Positions 36,288-44,490 of a stretch of 64,000 nucleotides of DNA are shown here, one piece after another. The notes under the pieces were generated by a model, which was not told where the DNA came from, searched no databases, and saw nothing but the letters and a program-made list of their open reading frames with translations. The translations under genes and the position numbers were made by a program. The stretch lies in NCBI RefSeq assembly GCF_020805785.1, contig NZ_JAJGZV010000003.1:787610-851609 (forward strand), written 5' to 3'. This stretch comes from Flavobacterium chungbukense. GTDB lineage: Bacteria; Bacteroidota; Bacteroidia; Flavobacteriales; Flavobacteriaceae. Within the stretch, counting starts at the first letter, position 1. Each line of letters begins with the position of its first letter.

Positions 36288-38207
36288 ATGAAAAAAATAA
36301 TACTCTTATTAGCTATTCTTGTAATTGGTTCAATCCAAGCACAAGAAAAAATAAGCTCGAAAAAAAAGAAGTTTTACATACCTGTAATCAAGTATTCAGA
36401 ATACCCTGTTCTTGATAATGTCTTAACGCAAACTGCTTTTTATCAAATGGATAAATCGCTACAAGAAGAAGAATCTAATCTCAAGAAACATTTTTTTAAT
36501 ATTGACGGGTATATATCCGATCCTGCTAATGGTAAGTTAAAACTTTATTTGACATTTGCACTGCCAAGATATACTGAAACACAAATTGATAGTGTTTATG
36601 ATAAAAAAGAAAACAAGTGGAGTTATGGTGCACATTCTAATTACATTACAAATGTAAAACTAGATGTTAAAGTTGGGGATAAAATTATATTATCAAAAGA
36701 TTTTGGAGGTTCAGAATCGTATTCAATGACTGTTGGAAATAGTCTTGGCGCTGTTAAAGTTGCTGCTTCAGAACATGACAAAAAAATTAGAACAGCCGTT
36801 AAGGATTCAGATTACAGCGATGTTGGACTTGGATTTGACAATGCTATTTATAAAACAGCGTTAAGAATTCAGGAGTTTTTAAATTATAAATTGGGTTATA
36901 CCACTAGTGAAGCAAAGATTAGATTCGAATTTGTAACCTCAAAAGGACATTCTGAATATAATCAAATGTTGGCATTTGAGAACGAAATTACAACTCAGAT
37001 GCAGAAGATAACACTTGAGAAAGGTCTAGACGAAAAATTACTGACGCCACATTTGCAATATCTTGAAAGTTTATTAGTAAAATATCCAGCTTCGCCTACA
37101 AATGTTAACATTCGATTTATTGTTACAAATAATTTGGCTGAAACCTATCTTTTGCTAGAAAATAAGGAAAAAGCATTATTGTACGCAAATTTACTTGTAG
37201 AAAACGACAAACAGGATTCGCGCGGAACTGCAATTATTGATCGAATAAATAAAACCAATTTTGCAGATAAAAGATTAAGAGCTCATACGCCTCGTTTTGC
37301 TGAACTTAAAAAGTTGGGGCTTAAAATTGCAGAAGAAAAAGAAGAAAAAAGGTTAGCTTTTTTTGAAAAGATTCAACAGCAAGAAGCAGAATGGGAAACT
37401 GAAAAATCCAATCGTGAAGCGTATTTAGAAAAAATTAAAACGCAAAGATTTAATTTACTAGATTCCATACCTTATCAGCTAAATGCAAATCTTTTGGCTA
37501 AAGTGGTTGAAAATCTTGGAGGAAGTCAAGCATTAAAAAAAGTCGAAAAAGCACATTTGTTTTCTAAAATTTCGATAGAAGGAACAAATATTCCTCAAAC
37601 GGAAGAAAGATGGGCGACAACATCGCATTATCTTCTTAAGAAAAAAATGCCAGAAACTTATTATGAAATCGTAAACGGAGCAGAAGCTTGGAGCCATGAC
37701 GATCGTGAAACAGGAATAAATGCTAAATGGGCAAAATTAACAGCCTACGATTATGGCAATTTATCTAAGAATGTTGATTTAGTAAACTTTCTTACCGATT
37801 TAAGACTTGATTTATGGAATAATTTTGAGGTTCTGGGAGATGAAATGTACGAAGGAAAAATGTGTTATCATTTAAATTACTTTGAAAAAACATTAAGCTC
37901 AGGAAACAGAACAATTCCTAAAACAGATTATCACGTTTTTATTGATAAAGAAAACTTCAATATTGTTTCTACCGAAAAAACAGAATTTGACAATGGTAAC
38001 AAAAGTTTTTTCGAGAGAAAATTATTTGGCGATTATCGACCTGTTGCAAGTTTGAATTCTGGAAAAATTCCGCATAAGATTAATTACGAAATTGAAGATT
38101 TTAACGGTGAAACTTTGTATCAGGAGATTCGTGAAAAAGTAGAAATAAATCCTGTCTTTGGAAATCGAATTTTTATGAAAGAAGTTTATTTCGGCGGTTT
38201 TAAATAA
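36288..38207 (+). CDS. Exported protein with C-terminal LolA-like region
   Basis: 639 residues from ATG 36288 (an in-frame TTG two codons upstream is unlikely). A signal peptide ends about SIQAQ. The middle (about 230-370) contains TPR-like helices (NLAETYLLLENKEKALLYAN) and a charged coiled segment (EEKEEKRLAFFEKIQQQ). The last 240 residues start LAKVVENLGGSQALKKVEKA and resemble the LolA/LolB-type or zinc-protease-associated sensor fold common in Bacteroidota. No catalytic site is visible. It follows the propeller gene across a terminator, so it may need its own promoter or depend on read-through. Confidence 0.7.
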   Translation: MKKIILLLAILVIGSIQAQEKISSKKKKFYIPVIKYSEYPVLDNVLTQTAFYQMDKSLQEEESNLKKHFFNIDGYISDPANGKLKLYLTFALPRYTETQIDSVYDKKENKWSYGAHSNYITNVKLDVKVGDKIILSKDFGGSESYSMTVGNSLGAVKVAASEHDKKIRTAVKDSDYSDVGLGFDNAIYKTALRIQEFLNYKLGYTTSEAKIRFEFVTSKGHSEYNQMLAFENEITTQMQKITLEKGLDEKLLTPHLQYLESLLVKYPASPTNVNIRFIVTNNLAETYLLLENKEKALLYANLLVENDKQDSRGTAIIDRINKTNFADKRLRAHTPRFAELKKLGLKIAEEKEEKRLAFFEKIQQQEAEWETEKSNREAYLEKIKTQRFNLLDSIPYQLNANLLAKVVENLGGSQALKKVEKAHLFSKISIEGTNIPQTEERWATTSHYLLKKKMPETYYEIVNGAEAWSHDDRETGINAKWAKLTAYDYGNLSKNVDLVNFLTDLRLDLWNNFEVLGDEMYEGKMCYHLNYFEKTLSSGNRTIPKTDYHVFIDKENFNIVSTEKTEFDNGNKSFFERKLFGDYRPVASLNSGKIPHKINYEIEDFNGETLYQEIREKVEINPVFGNRIFMKEVYFGGFK

Positions 38208-38235
38208 GATATAAAACAGGTTAACAGCTGTTTTT

Positions 38236-38302
38236 AGAATTGGTTATTTTTTGATTGATTAGCTCAAAAAAATGAGAATAATATCAGAAAGTAACCAATT
38301 CT
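38236..38302. repeat. Inverted repeat in the ileS upstream region
   Basis: AGAATTGGTTA (38236-38246) and TAACCAATTCT (38292-38302) are perfect complements 45 bases apart. It may terminate the upstream transcript or fold in the ileS leader. Confidence 0.45.
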
Positions 38303-38352
38303 TCTGTTTTTGTACCTATTATCCCAACAAAAGTTTGTGAAATTTAAAGAAA

Positions 38353-38386
38353 TTGGTGGTCAATAGTTCAAAATTTCTTACTTTCG
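38353..38386 (+). promoter_or_regulatory. Putative ileS promoter
   Basis: TTG (38353-38355), 23-base spacer, TACTTTCG (38379-38386): seven of eight -7 positions match. The box ends 24 bases before the ileS ATG. Confidence 0.4.
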
Positions 38387-38410
38387 CACCTCGTTTAAGA
38401 AAAGGATAAA

Positions 38411-41400
38411 ATGAGTACAAAATTTACTGAATACAAAGGACTTGACTTGCCAACTGTAGCTACTGAAGTTCTTGATTTTTGGAAGAAAGAAAATATATTT
38501 GAAAAGAGTGTAACAACTCGCGAAGGTGCTGAGCCTTTCGTATTTTTTGAAGGTCCGCCTTCAGCAAACGGATTACCAGGAATTCACCACGTAATGGCGC
38601 GTGCGATTAAAGATATTTTTTGCAGATATAAAACTCAAAAAGGTTTTCAGGTTAAAAGAAAAGCCGGTTGGGATACTCACGGTTTGCCTGTAGAATTGGG
38701 TACCGAAAAAGAATTAGGAATTACAAAAGAAGATATTGGCAAAACAATTTCTATCGAAGAATATAACGAAGCATGTAAAAAAACCGTGATGCGTTATACG
38801 GATGTATGGAATGATTTGACCGAAAAAATGGGATATTGGGTAGATATGGAAGATCCATATGTAACTTATAAACCAAAATATATGGAATCGGTTTGGTGGC
38901 TTTTGAAACAAATCTATGATAAAGGTTTGTTGTACAAAGGTTACACGATTCAGCCGTATTCTCCAAAAGCAGGAACAGGATTATCTTCTCACGAAGTAAA
39001 TCAGCCTGGAGCTTATCGTGATGTTACAGATACTACAATTGTAGCGCAATTCAAGACTTTACCAGAAACTCTTCCGAGCTTTTTACAAGGTTTTGGAGAT
39101 ATTCACATTTTAGCTTGGACGACAACTCCTTGGACGCTTCCGTCGAATACCGCTTTAACAGTTGGACCAAAAATCGACTATGTTTTAGTAAAAACATTCA
39201 ATCAATATACTTTTGAGCCAATCAATGTTGTTTTGGCGAAAAACTTAGTTGGAAAACAATTCGGAAAAGGATTTTTCTTAAGCGAAGACGATGCTGATTT
39301 TGACAACGTTAAAAACGGTGATAAGAAACTTCCATACAAAATCTTAACCGAAGCAAAAGGAGCAGATTTAGTAGAAATTCGTTACGAACAATTATTGCCA
39401 TATGTATTGCCATATCAAAATGCTGAAAATGCATTTAGAGTAATTGCTGGAGATTTCGTTACAACAGAAGACGGAACAGGAATTGTACATACCGCTCCAA
39501 CTTTTGGTGCAGATGATGCTAAAGTAGCAAAAGAAGCAAAACCAGAAGTGCCGCCAATGTTGGTCTTGGATGAAGAAGGAAATGCAGTTCCATTAGTAGA
39601 TTTACAAGGGAAATTCACTTCTCATTTGGGTGATTTAGCAGGTAAATATGTTAAAAACGAGTATTATGATGCAGGGCAAGCTCCAGAGAAATCTGTAGAT
39701 GTTGAAATGGCTATTCGTTTAAAAGAAGAAAATAAAGCTTTTAAAGTTGAAAAATACGTGCACAGTTACCCACACAGCTGGAGAACCGACGAGCCGTTGT
39801 TATATTATCCCCTAGATTCATGGTTCATCAAAGTAACCGATGTAAAAGATAGAATGTTCGACCTGAACGAAACTATCAATTGGAAACCTAAATCTACTGG
39901 TGAAGGACGTTTTGGAAACTGGCTTAAAAATGCCAACGACTGGAACTTATCTCGTTCTAGATATTGGGGAATTCCGTTGCCAATTTGGAGAACTGAAGAT
40001 AAAAAAGAAGAAGTTCTTATTGGTTCTGTTGAAGAATTATACAATGCGATCGAGAAATCTATCGAAGCTGGTTTTCAAAAAGAAAACCCATTTAAAGGTT
40101 TCGAAATCGGAAACATGTCTGAATCAAATTATGATTTAATTGATTTGCACAAGAATGTTGTTGATCAAATTACTTTGGTTTCGGCTTCAGGCCAGCCAAT
40201 GAAACGCGAAAGCGATTTGATTGACGTTTGGTTCGATTCTGGAGCAATGCCTTATGCACAATGGCATTATCCTTTCGAAAACCAAGATAAAATTGATGGG
40301 AATAAAGACTTCCCTGCAAATTTCATTGCAGAAGGAGTAGATCAAACACGTGGATGGTTTTATACATTGCACGCAATCGGAACTTTGGTTTTTGATAAAG
40401 TAGCGTATAAAAACGTAGTTTCTAACGGTTTGGTTTTAGACAAAAATGGAATTAAAATGTCTAAGAGTAAAGGAAATACTATAGACCCATTTAAAACCAT
40501 TGCAGAATTTGGTCCAGATGCCACACGCTGGTATATGATCATGAATGCAAATCCGTGGGATAACTTGAAGTTTGACCTTGAAGGAATTGCTGAGGTTCGC
40601 CGTAAATTCTTTGGAACGTTATATAATACGTATTCATTCTTCTCGTTATATGCTAACATCGACGGATTTAAATATGCTGAAGCTGAAATTCCTTTAAACG
40701 AAAGACCAGAAATCGATCAATGGATTATTTCTGAATTGCATACGTTAATCAAATTTGTTGACGAATGTTATGAAGATTACGAGCCAACAAAAGCGACAAG
40801 AGCTATTTCTGACTTCGTTCAGGAAAACTTAAGTAACTGGTACGTTCGTTTATGCCGTCGTCGTTTCTGGAAAGGTGAATATGCTAAAGATAAAATTGCA
40901 GCTTACCAAACGCTTTACACTTGTTTGGTTACAATCAGTAAATTAAGTGCTCCTGTCGCGCCATTTTTCATGGATAAATTGTATCGCGATTTAACTGCTT
41001 CTACGGGAACCGAGGATTTTGCTAGTGTTCACTTGGCTGAATTCCCAAAATTTGTCGAAAACTTTGTTAATAAAACGTTGGAAAGCAAAATGCAGAAGGC
41101 GCAGACCATCTCTTCTCTAGTTTTATCACTACGTAAAAAAGAGATGATTAAAGTGCGTCAACCTCTGCAAAAGGTAATGATTCCAGTACTTGACGAGAAT
41201 CAGAGAGCTGAAATCGAAGCCATTTCTGACCTTGTAAAAGCCGAGGTAAACGTTAAAGAAATTGAACTTTTAGACGATGCTTCTGGTATTTTGGTGAAAC
41301 AGATCAAACCTAATTTTAAGGCTCTTGGACCACGTTTTGGAAAGGATATGGGGTTGATTTCTAAGGAGATACAGAATTTTTCTGCAGATCAGATTAATCA

Positions 41401-41812
41401 GTTAGACAAGCAAGGAACGCTAGATATTGTTATTTCTGGAAATAATGTAACTTTATCCTTAGAAGACGTCGAAATAACATCGCAAGATATCGAAGGATGG
41501 CTGGTTGCAAATTCAAACGGAATTACAGTAGCGCTAGACATTACAATATCTGAAGAATTAAAAAATGAAGGTATCGCGAGAGAATTGGTAAATAGAATTC
41601 AGAATATCCGTAAAGATTCAGGATTTGAGGTTACTGATAAGATCAAAGTACAAATAAAAAGAGACGGTATTTTAGAAAATGCTGTTTCAAAAAATGAGGA
41701 CTATATCAAGTCTGAAACATTAACAGATGAACTAGTTTTTGTAGACGTTTTAGAAAACGGCACAGAAATTGAGTTTGATGACATTAAAACCATTATATTA
41801 ATTTCAAAATAG
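38411..41812 (+). CDS. ileS: Isoleucyl-tRNA synthetase (long form)
   Basis: 1133-residue class Ia synthetase. The HIGH-type site is SANGLPGIHH (51-60) and the KMSKS site is IKMSKSKGNTID. Between them is the CP1 editing domain with TTPWTLPSNTALTV and GTGIVHTAP. The anticodon-binding region follows KMSKS. The length and the SANG form of the first motif fit the longer, eukaryote-like type. I saw no C-terminal zinc-finger cysteines. It is followed after seven bases by the DksA-like gene, so both are probably cotranscribed. Confidence 0.97.
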   Translation: MSTKFTEYKGLDLPTVATEVLDFWKKENIFEKSVTTREGAEPFVFFEGPPSANGLPGIHHVMARAIKDIFCRYKTQKGFQVKRKAGWDTHGLPVELGTEKELGITKEDIGKTISIEEYNEACKKTVMRYTDVWNDLTEKMGYWVDMEDPYVTYKPKYMESVWWLLKQIYDKGLLYKGYTIQPYSPKAGTGLSSHEVNQPGAYRDVTDTTIVAQFKTLPETLPSFLQGFGDIHILAWTTTPWTLPSNTALTVGPKIDYVLVKTFNQYTFEPINVVLAKNLVGKQFGKGFFLSEDDADFDNVKNGDKKLPYKILTEAKGADLVEIRYEQLLPYVLPYQNAENAFRVIAGDFVTTEDGTGIVHTAPTFGADDAKVAKEAKPEVPPMLVLDEEGNAVPLVDLQGKFTSHLGDLAGKYVKNEYYDAGQAPEKSVDVEMAIRLKEENKAFKVEKYVHSYPHSWRTDEPLLYYPLDSWFIKVTDVKDRMFDLNETINWKPKSTGEGRFGNWLKNANDWNLSRSRYWGIPLPIWRTEDKKEEVLIGSVEELYNAIEKSIEAGFQKENPFKGFEIGNMSESNYDLIDLHKNVVDQITLVSASGQPMKRESDLIDVWFDSGAMPYAQWHYPFENQDKIDGNKDFPANFIAEGVDQTRGWFYTLHAIGTLVFDKVAYKNVVSNGLVLDKNGIKMSKSKGNTIDPFKTIAEFGPDATRWYMIMNANPWDNLKFDLEGIAEVRRKFFGTLYNTYSFFSLYANIDGFKYAEAEIPLNERPEIDQWIISELHTLIKFVDECYEDYEPTKATRAISDFVQENLSNWYVRLCRRRFWKGEYAKDKIAAYQTLYTCLVTISKLSAPVAPFFMDKLYRDLTASTGTEDFASVHLAEFPKFVENFVNKTLESKMQKAQTISSLVLSLRKKEMIKVRQPLQKVMIPVLDENQRAEIEAISDLVKAEVNVKEIELLDDASGILVKQIKPNFKALGPRFGKDMGLISKEIQNFSADQINQLDKQGTLDIVISGNNVTLSLEDVEITSQDIEGWLVANSNGITVALDITISEELKNEGIARELVNRIQNIRKDSGFEVTDKIKVQIKRDGILENAVSKNEDYIKSETLTDELVFVDVLENGTEIEFDDIKTIILISK

Positions 41813-41819
41813 TTAGAAA

Positions 41820-42200
41820 ATGATAGATGAAATTACAAGGTACTCTGATGCTGACTTAGCAGAGTTCAAAGAGATAATTCAAGCAAAAATACAAAAAGCA
41901 CAAGCAGATCTTGATTTGATCAAAAGTGCTTATATGAATGATTTAAATAACGGAACAGACGATACATCTCCAACTTTCAAAGCTTTTGAAGAAGGAAGTG
42001 AAACTATGTCTAAAGAAGCAAACTCTCAATTGGCTATTAGACAAGAGAAGTTTATTCGTGACTTAAAAAACGCGTTATTCCGTGTTGAAAACAAAACATA
42101 TGGTATTTGCAAAGTAACAGGTAAATTAATTAGCAAAGAAAGGCTTAAAATCGTTCCTCATGCAACAATGAGTATCGAAGCTAAAAACTTGCAAAGATAA
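41820..42200 (+). CDS. TraR/DksA-like protein with degenerate zinc finger
   Basis: 126-residue protein of the DksA/TraR type, a secondary-channel regulator of RNA polymerase in proteobacteria. A long N-terminal coiled coil (about 8-90) and the C-terminal YGICKVTGKLISKERLKIVPHATMS are recognisable. Of the four zinc-binding cysteines only Cys97 remains; the others are Thr, Ser and Lys-like positions. It therefore probably does not bind zinc in the usual way. Seven bases after ileS and with its own terminator, it is the end of that operon. Polymerase binding is inferred from family only. Confidence 0.85.
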   Translation: MIDEITRYSDADLAEFKEIIQAKIQKAQADLDLIKSAYMNDLNNGTDDTSPTFKAFEEGSETMSKEANSQLAIRQEKFIRDLKNALFRVENKTYGICKVTGKLISKERLKIVPHATMSIEAKNLQR

Positions 42201-42221
42201 ATTCACAAAAAATATCTAATT

Positions 42222-42253
42222 AAAATGCACTCTTTAAAGGGTGCATTTTTTTT
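42222..42253 (+). terminator. Terminator of the ileS-dksA-like operon
   Basis: AAAATGCAC (42222-42230) pairs with GTGCATTTT (42241-42249), followed by a T-run. Confidence 0.75.
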
Positions 42254-42406
42254 GTTTAATGTTTAACGGTTTTGGTTTCTGTTGTTGGATTTTTTCTTTG
42301 AAAGAAATTATTTATAATTAGTTAAAATAAGCTTTAAATGAAAAAAGTTTTTTTGTAAGAAGCGAAATGACTGATTAACTGTGGTTTTGGTTTATTGTTA
42401 AATGAA

Positions 42407-42431
42407 AAAACCGCCTTAGTAAAGCGGTTTT
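42407..42431 (-). terminator. Terminator of roadblock module 1
   Basis: AAAACCGC/GCGGTTTT stem (42407-42414 and 42424-42431); on the minus strand it runs into a six-T tract just after the stop of the gene at 42455. The 150 bases to its left hold no gene. Confidence 0.7.
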
Positions 42432-42454
42432 GATTTCATAAAATTTTAAAATAA

Positions 42455-42835
42455 TTATGCTAGGTTTTTTTCAACGTCAGCTTTGTGTTTTCTTAAAATA
42501 GCTCTAGTCATTCCTAAATTAGCTTTTGAAGCATCTGCAGCTAAGTAGATCATGAATTTTTTGTTTGGCGAAATGTCGATAATGTGTATTTGATTAGAAA
42601 GTGTAATCAAAATATCTTCGATATCCTGGTTTAAATTTAAAGCTTTAACGGCATTAAGCTTCGCTTTTACAACTTCTAGGTTGTAAGCGGCAGCAAGTTC
42701 TGGGTCGAAAGCTGGGTCAACAGTTAAATTTCCGAAGCTTAATCCAGATTCAATTTCTGTTACAGCGACAGCGATAAAGCCGTTTACGTTTGTTTTCATT
42801 TCATTTAAAAACACGTTTAAAAAGTCATTGCTCAT
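42455..42835 (-). CDS. Roadblock-associated small protein, copy 1
   Basis: 126-residue cytosolic protein of unknown function. It is about two-thirds identical by eye to the product at 54261: shared stretches include NVNGFIAV, AYNLEVVKAKLNA, DILITL, QIHIIDIS and KANLG. Alternating strands and helices and the QIHIID ... FMIYLA pair look like a roadblock/LC7-type fold, although the family motif is less clear than in its upstream neighbour. It follows the LC7 gene by 37 bases on the minus strand and is closed by a terminator. A partner in a small GTPase-regulating or scaffold complex is an inference. Confidence 0.75.
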   Translation of the reverse strand: MSNDFLNVFLNEMKTNVNGFIAVAVTEIESGLSFGNLTVDPAFDPELAAAYNLEVVKAKLNAVKALNLNQDIEDILITLSNQIHIIDISPNKKFMIYLAADASKANLGMTRAILRKHKADVEKNLA

Positions 42836-42872
42836 AGTTCATTTGGGTTTGATTGTTAATAGAATTTATTTT

Positions 42873-43229
42873 TTATTTCAGTAGGGAATTTTTGCTTAAC
42901 TCTGCAGAGACTTCTTCTGTAGAACGCATTAATAAGGCAAGATTGCTTCCTTCTTTAGAAAAAGCAACAATAAAATTAGAACCGCTTATTTTGTTTCCAA
43001 CGATAACACCTTCTGCGCTTTTAAGGTATAATTGTTTAAGAGAGCCTTTTTCTAAATCTATCAAGAATTTTTCGCTCATTGATAAAATAGCTGCGCTCAT
43101 AGTGGCAATGCTGTCTCCGTAGTCTAAGTTTAAGGAAGTGATTAGTTTTCCTTTACCATTTAAAATTAAAGCAGCAGTTGATTTTGTGCTGACTAGAAAG
43201 TCATTTAGTGTAGTAGTAATTTCATTCAT
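42873..43229 (-). CDS. Roadblock/LC7-like protein, copy 1
   Basis: 118 residues, no signal or membrane span. The pattern AALILNGKGKLITSLNLDYGD, then a helix with ATMSAAILSMSEKF, then QLYLKSAEGVIVGNKIS and NFIVAFSKEGSNLALLMR matches roadblock/LC7 (MglB-like) proteins, which bind and regulate Ras-like GTPases or act as scaffolds. It is first in a two-gene minus-strand unit and divergent from the 71-codon gene at 43411. The counterpart is at 53917; those two are only distantly alike. No GTPase gene occurs in this window. Confidence 0.75.
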   Translation of the reverse strand: MNEITTTLNDFLVSTKSTAALILNGKGKLITSLNLDYGDSIATMSAAILSMSEKFLIDLEKGSLKQLYLKSAEGVIVGNKISGSNFIVAFSKEGSNLALLMRSTEEVSAELSKNSLLK

Positions 43230-43410
43230 GATTTTGTAGGATTTTGGGAGAATTGTTAAATTCAGTTTGTTTTGGATTTGTTTTTGAAAATTAATGTTGA
43301 ATCAACCTAAACAAGTGTTAATTTTCATTAACAAATATAAATTAAATTATGTATCATTGTAATACCAAATCATTAATAATTTAAATTATTTACTGTAAAA
43401 AACTTACATT

Positions 43411-43626
43411 ATGGCTAAAGTACTGAAATTCAAAGAAGTAAACTCTGACGTGGAGCGTAGAATGAAAGATTTTGAAAAACTGCGCATTAAGTTTAAAGCC
43501 GACGTTAAAAAGGGAGAAGCTAAAAAATTGGCTGCCGGAAAAGAAAGTAAAGGGATATTTAAATCGATTTCAGATTTTTTCTCCGACAGTCCGAAAAAAC
43601 CAGCAAATGTCCCTGTGAAAAAATAA
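43411..43626 (+). CDS. Small basic protein, divergent from roadblock module 1
   Basis: 71 residues, rich in Lys. The N-terminal half (VERRMKDFEKLRIKFKADVKK) should be a charged helix; the C-terminal half ends with KGIFKSISDFFSDSPKKP, an amphipathic stretch that could touch a membrane. No homologous family is recognised. The divergent position beside the LC7 gene mirrors the 47-codon gene beside the second module, whose protein has a similar ending (KKGFFKKIFS). A strong terminator follows. Confidence 0.65.
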   Translation: MAKVLKFKEVNSDVERRMKDFEKLRIKFKADVKKGEAKKLAAGKESKGIFKSISDFFSDSPKKPANVPVKK

Positions 43627-43682
43627 ACTTTATGAGGTTTAGATTAGCGCTTAAACTCAGTTTAGTTTATTAGAAAACAATT

Positions 43683-43709
43683 AACGCTCCATTAGGAGCG
43701 TTTTTTTTG
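43683..43709 (+). terminator. Terminator after the 71-codon gene
   Basis: AACGCTCC (43683-43690), ATTA loop, GGAGCGTT (43695-43702), then a run of Ts. It lies 37 bases before the lspA start. Confidence 0.8.
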
Positions 43710-43746
43710 ATTAAATTGCTATTTTTGCCCATCAAAAAATCTTAAA

Positions 43747-44352
43747 ATGTCATTACGAAAAGCGTATTTCCTTATATTTCTAGTTTTAATAGTTGATCAG
43801 CTTTCTAAAATTTATGTAAAAACAAACTTTGTTCTTGGTGACGAGATAAAAGTGATGGGGGCTGAGTGGTTCAAAATTCATTTCATAGAAAATGAAGGAA
43901 TGGCGTGGGGAACAAAAATTCCTGGAGAATACGGAAAATTAATTTTGACTGTTTTTAGGATTTTTGCGGTATTCGGAATCGGATGGTGGCTTGCTGATAG
44001 CGTTAAAAAACGTCATTCTGATTATTTGATAGTGGCGATAGCTTTAATTTTTGCCGGTGCTGCCGGAAATATTATTGATTCTATTTTCTACGGAGTTATT
44101 TTCGATGATAGCACTAACAATTTAGCAACACTATTTTCTCCAGAACCTTACGGAACGTGGTTTCATGGTTTGGTTGTAGATATGTTTTACTTTCCTATCT
44201 GGGAAGGAAATCTTCCGGCTTGGTTGCCGATTTTTGGTGGAAAACATTTTGCTTTTTTCAATGCAATTTTCAATGTTGCCGATGTAGCAATTTCTACAGG
44301 AGTTGGTATACTTTTGGTTTTCAATAAGAGAGCTTTTCCAAAACACGAATAG
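43747..44352 (+). CDS. lspA: Lipoprotein signal peptidase (signal peptidase II)
   Basis: Inner-membrane aspartyl protease that removes the signal peptide of diacylated prolipoproteins. 201 residues, longer than the roughly 160 of E. coli because of an enlarged external loop (about 113-165), as in other Bacteroidota. Conserved blocks are VDQLSK (16-21), IENEGMAWG (47-55), GAAGNIID (104-111), the catalytic Asp145 in GLVVDMFYF and catalytic Asp179 in NVADVAIS. Four hydrophobic spans are visible. It would act on lipoproteins such as those encoded at 12104 and 26470. Confidence 0.96.
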   Translation: MSLRKAYFLIFLVLIVDQLSKIYVKTNFVLGDEIKVMGAEWFKIHFIENEGMAWGTKIPGEYGKLILTVFRIFAVFGIGWWLADSVKKRHSDYLIVAIALIFAGAAGNIIDSIFYGVIFDDSTNNLATLFSPEPYGTWFHGLVVDMFYFPIWEGNLPAWLPIFGGKHFAFFNAIFNVADVAISTGVGILLVFNKRAFPKHE

Positions 44353-44374
44353 GTTTAAACAATTTCAAAATTTT

Positions 44375-44435
44375 AAAATTCCAAATTCTAATATCTAAGC
44401 ATTTATTGCAGGCAGATATTGGAATTTGGAATTTT
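44375..44435. terminator. Repeat-type hairpin after lspA
   Basis: 22-bp arms (44375-44396 and 44414-44435) with one mismatch, built on AAAATTCCAAATT. Same style as the hairpins at 13675 and 28481. Probably terminates lspA transcription. Confidence 0.65.
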
Positions 44436-44490
44436 TGGTTATTGAGGTTTAATATTATTGTGTTATTTTTACGATACAAAAAATCAAGCT

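Noticed and set aside
38208..38410. T-box riboswitch upstream of ileS
   Set aside because: No T-box consensus or specifier-loop structure is visible; only a simple 11-bp inverted repeat, and a promoter-like pair sits just before the gene.
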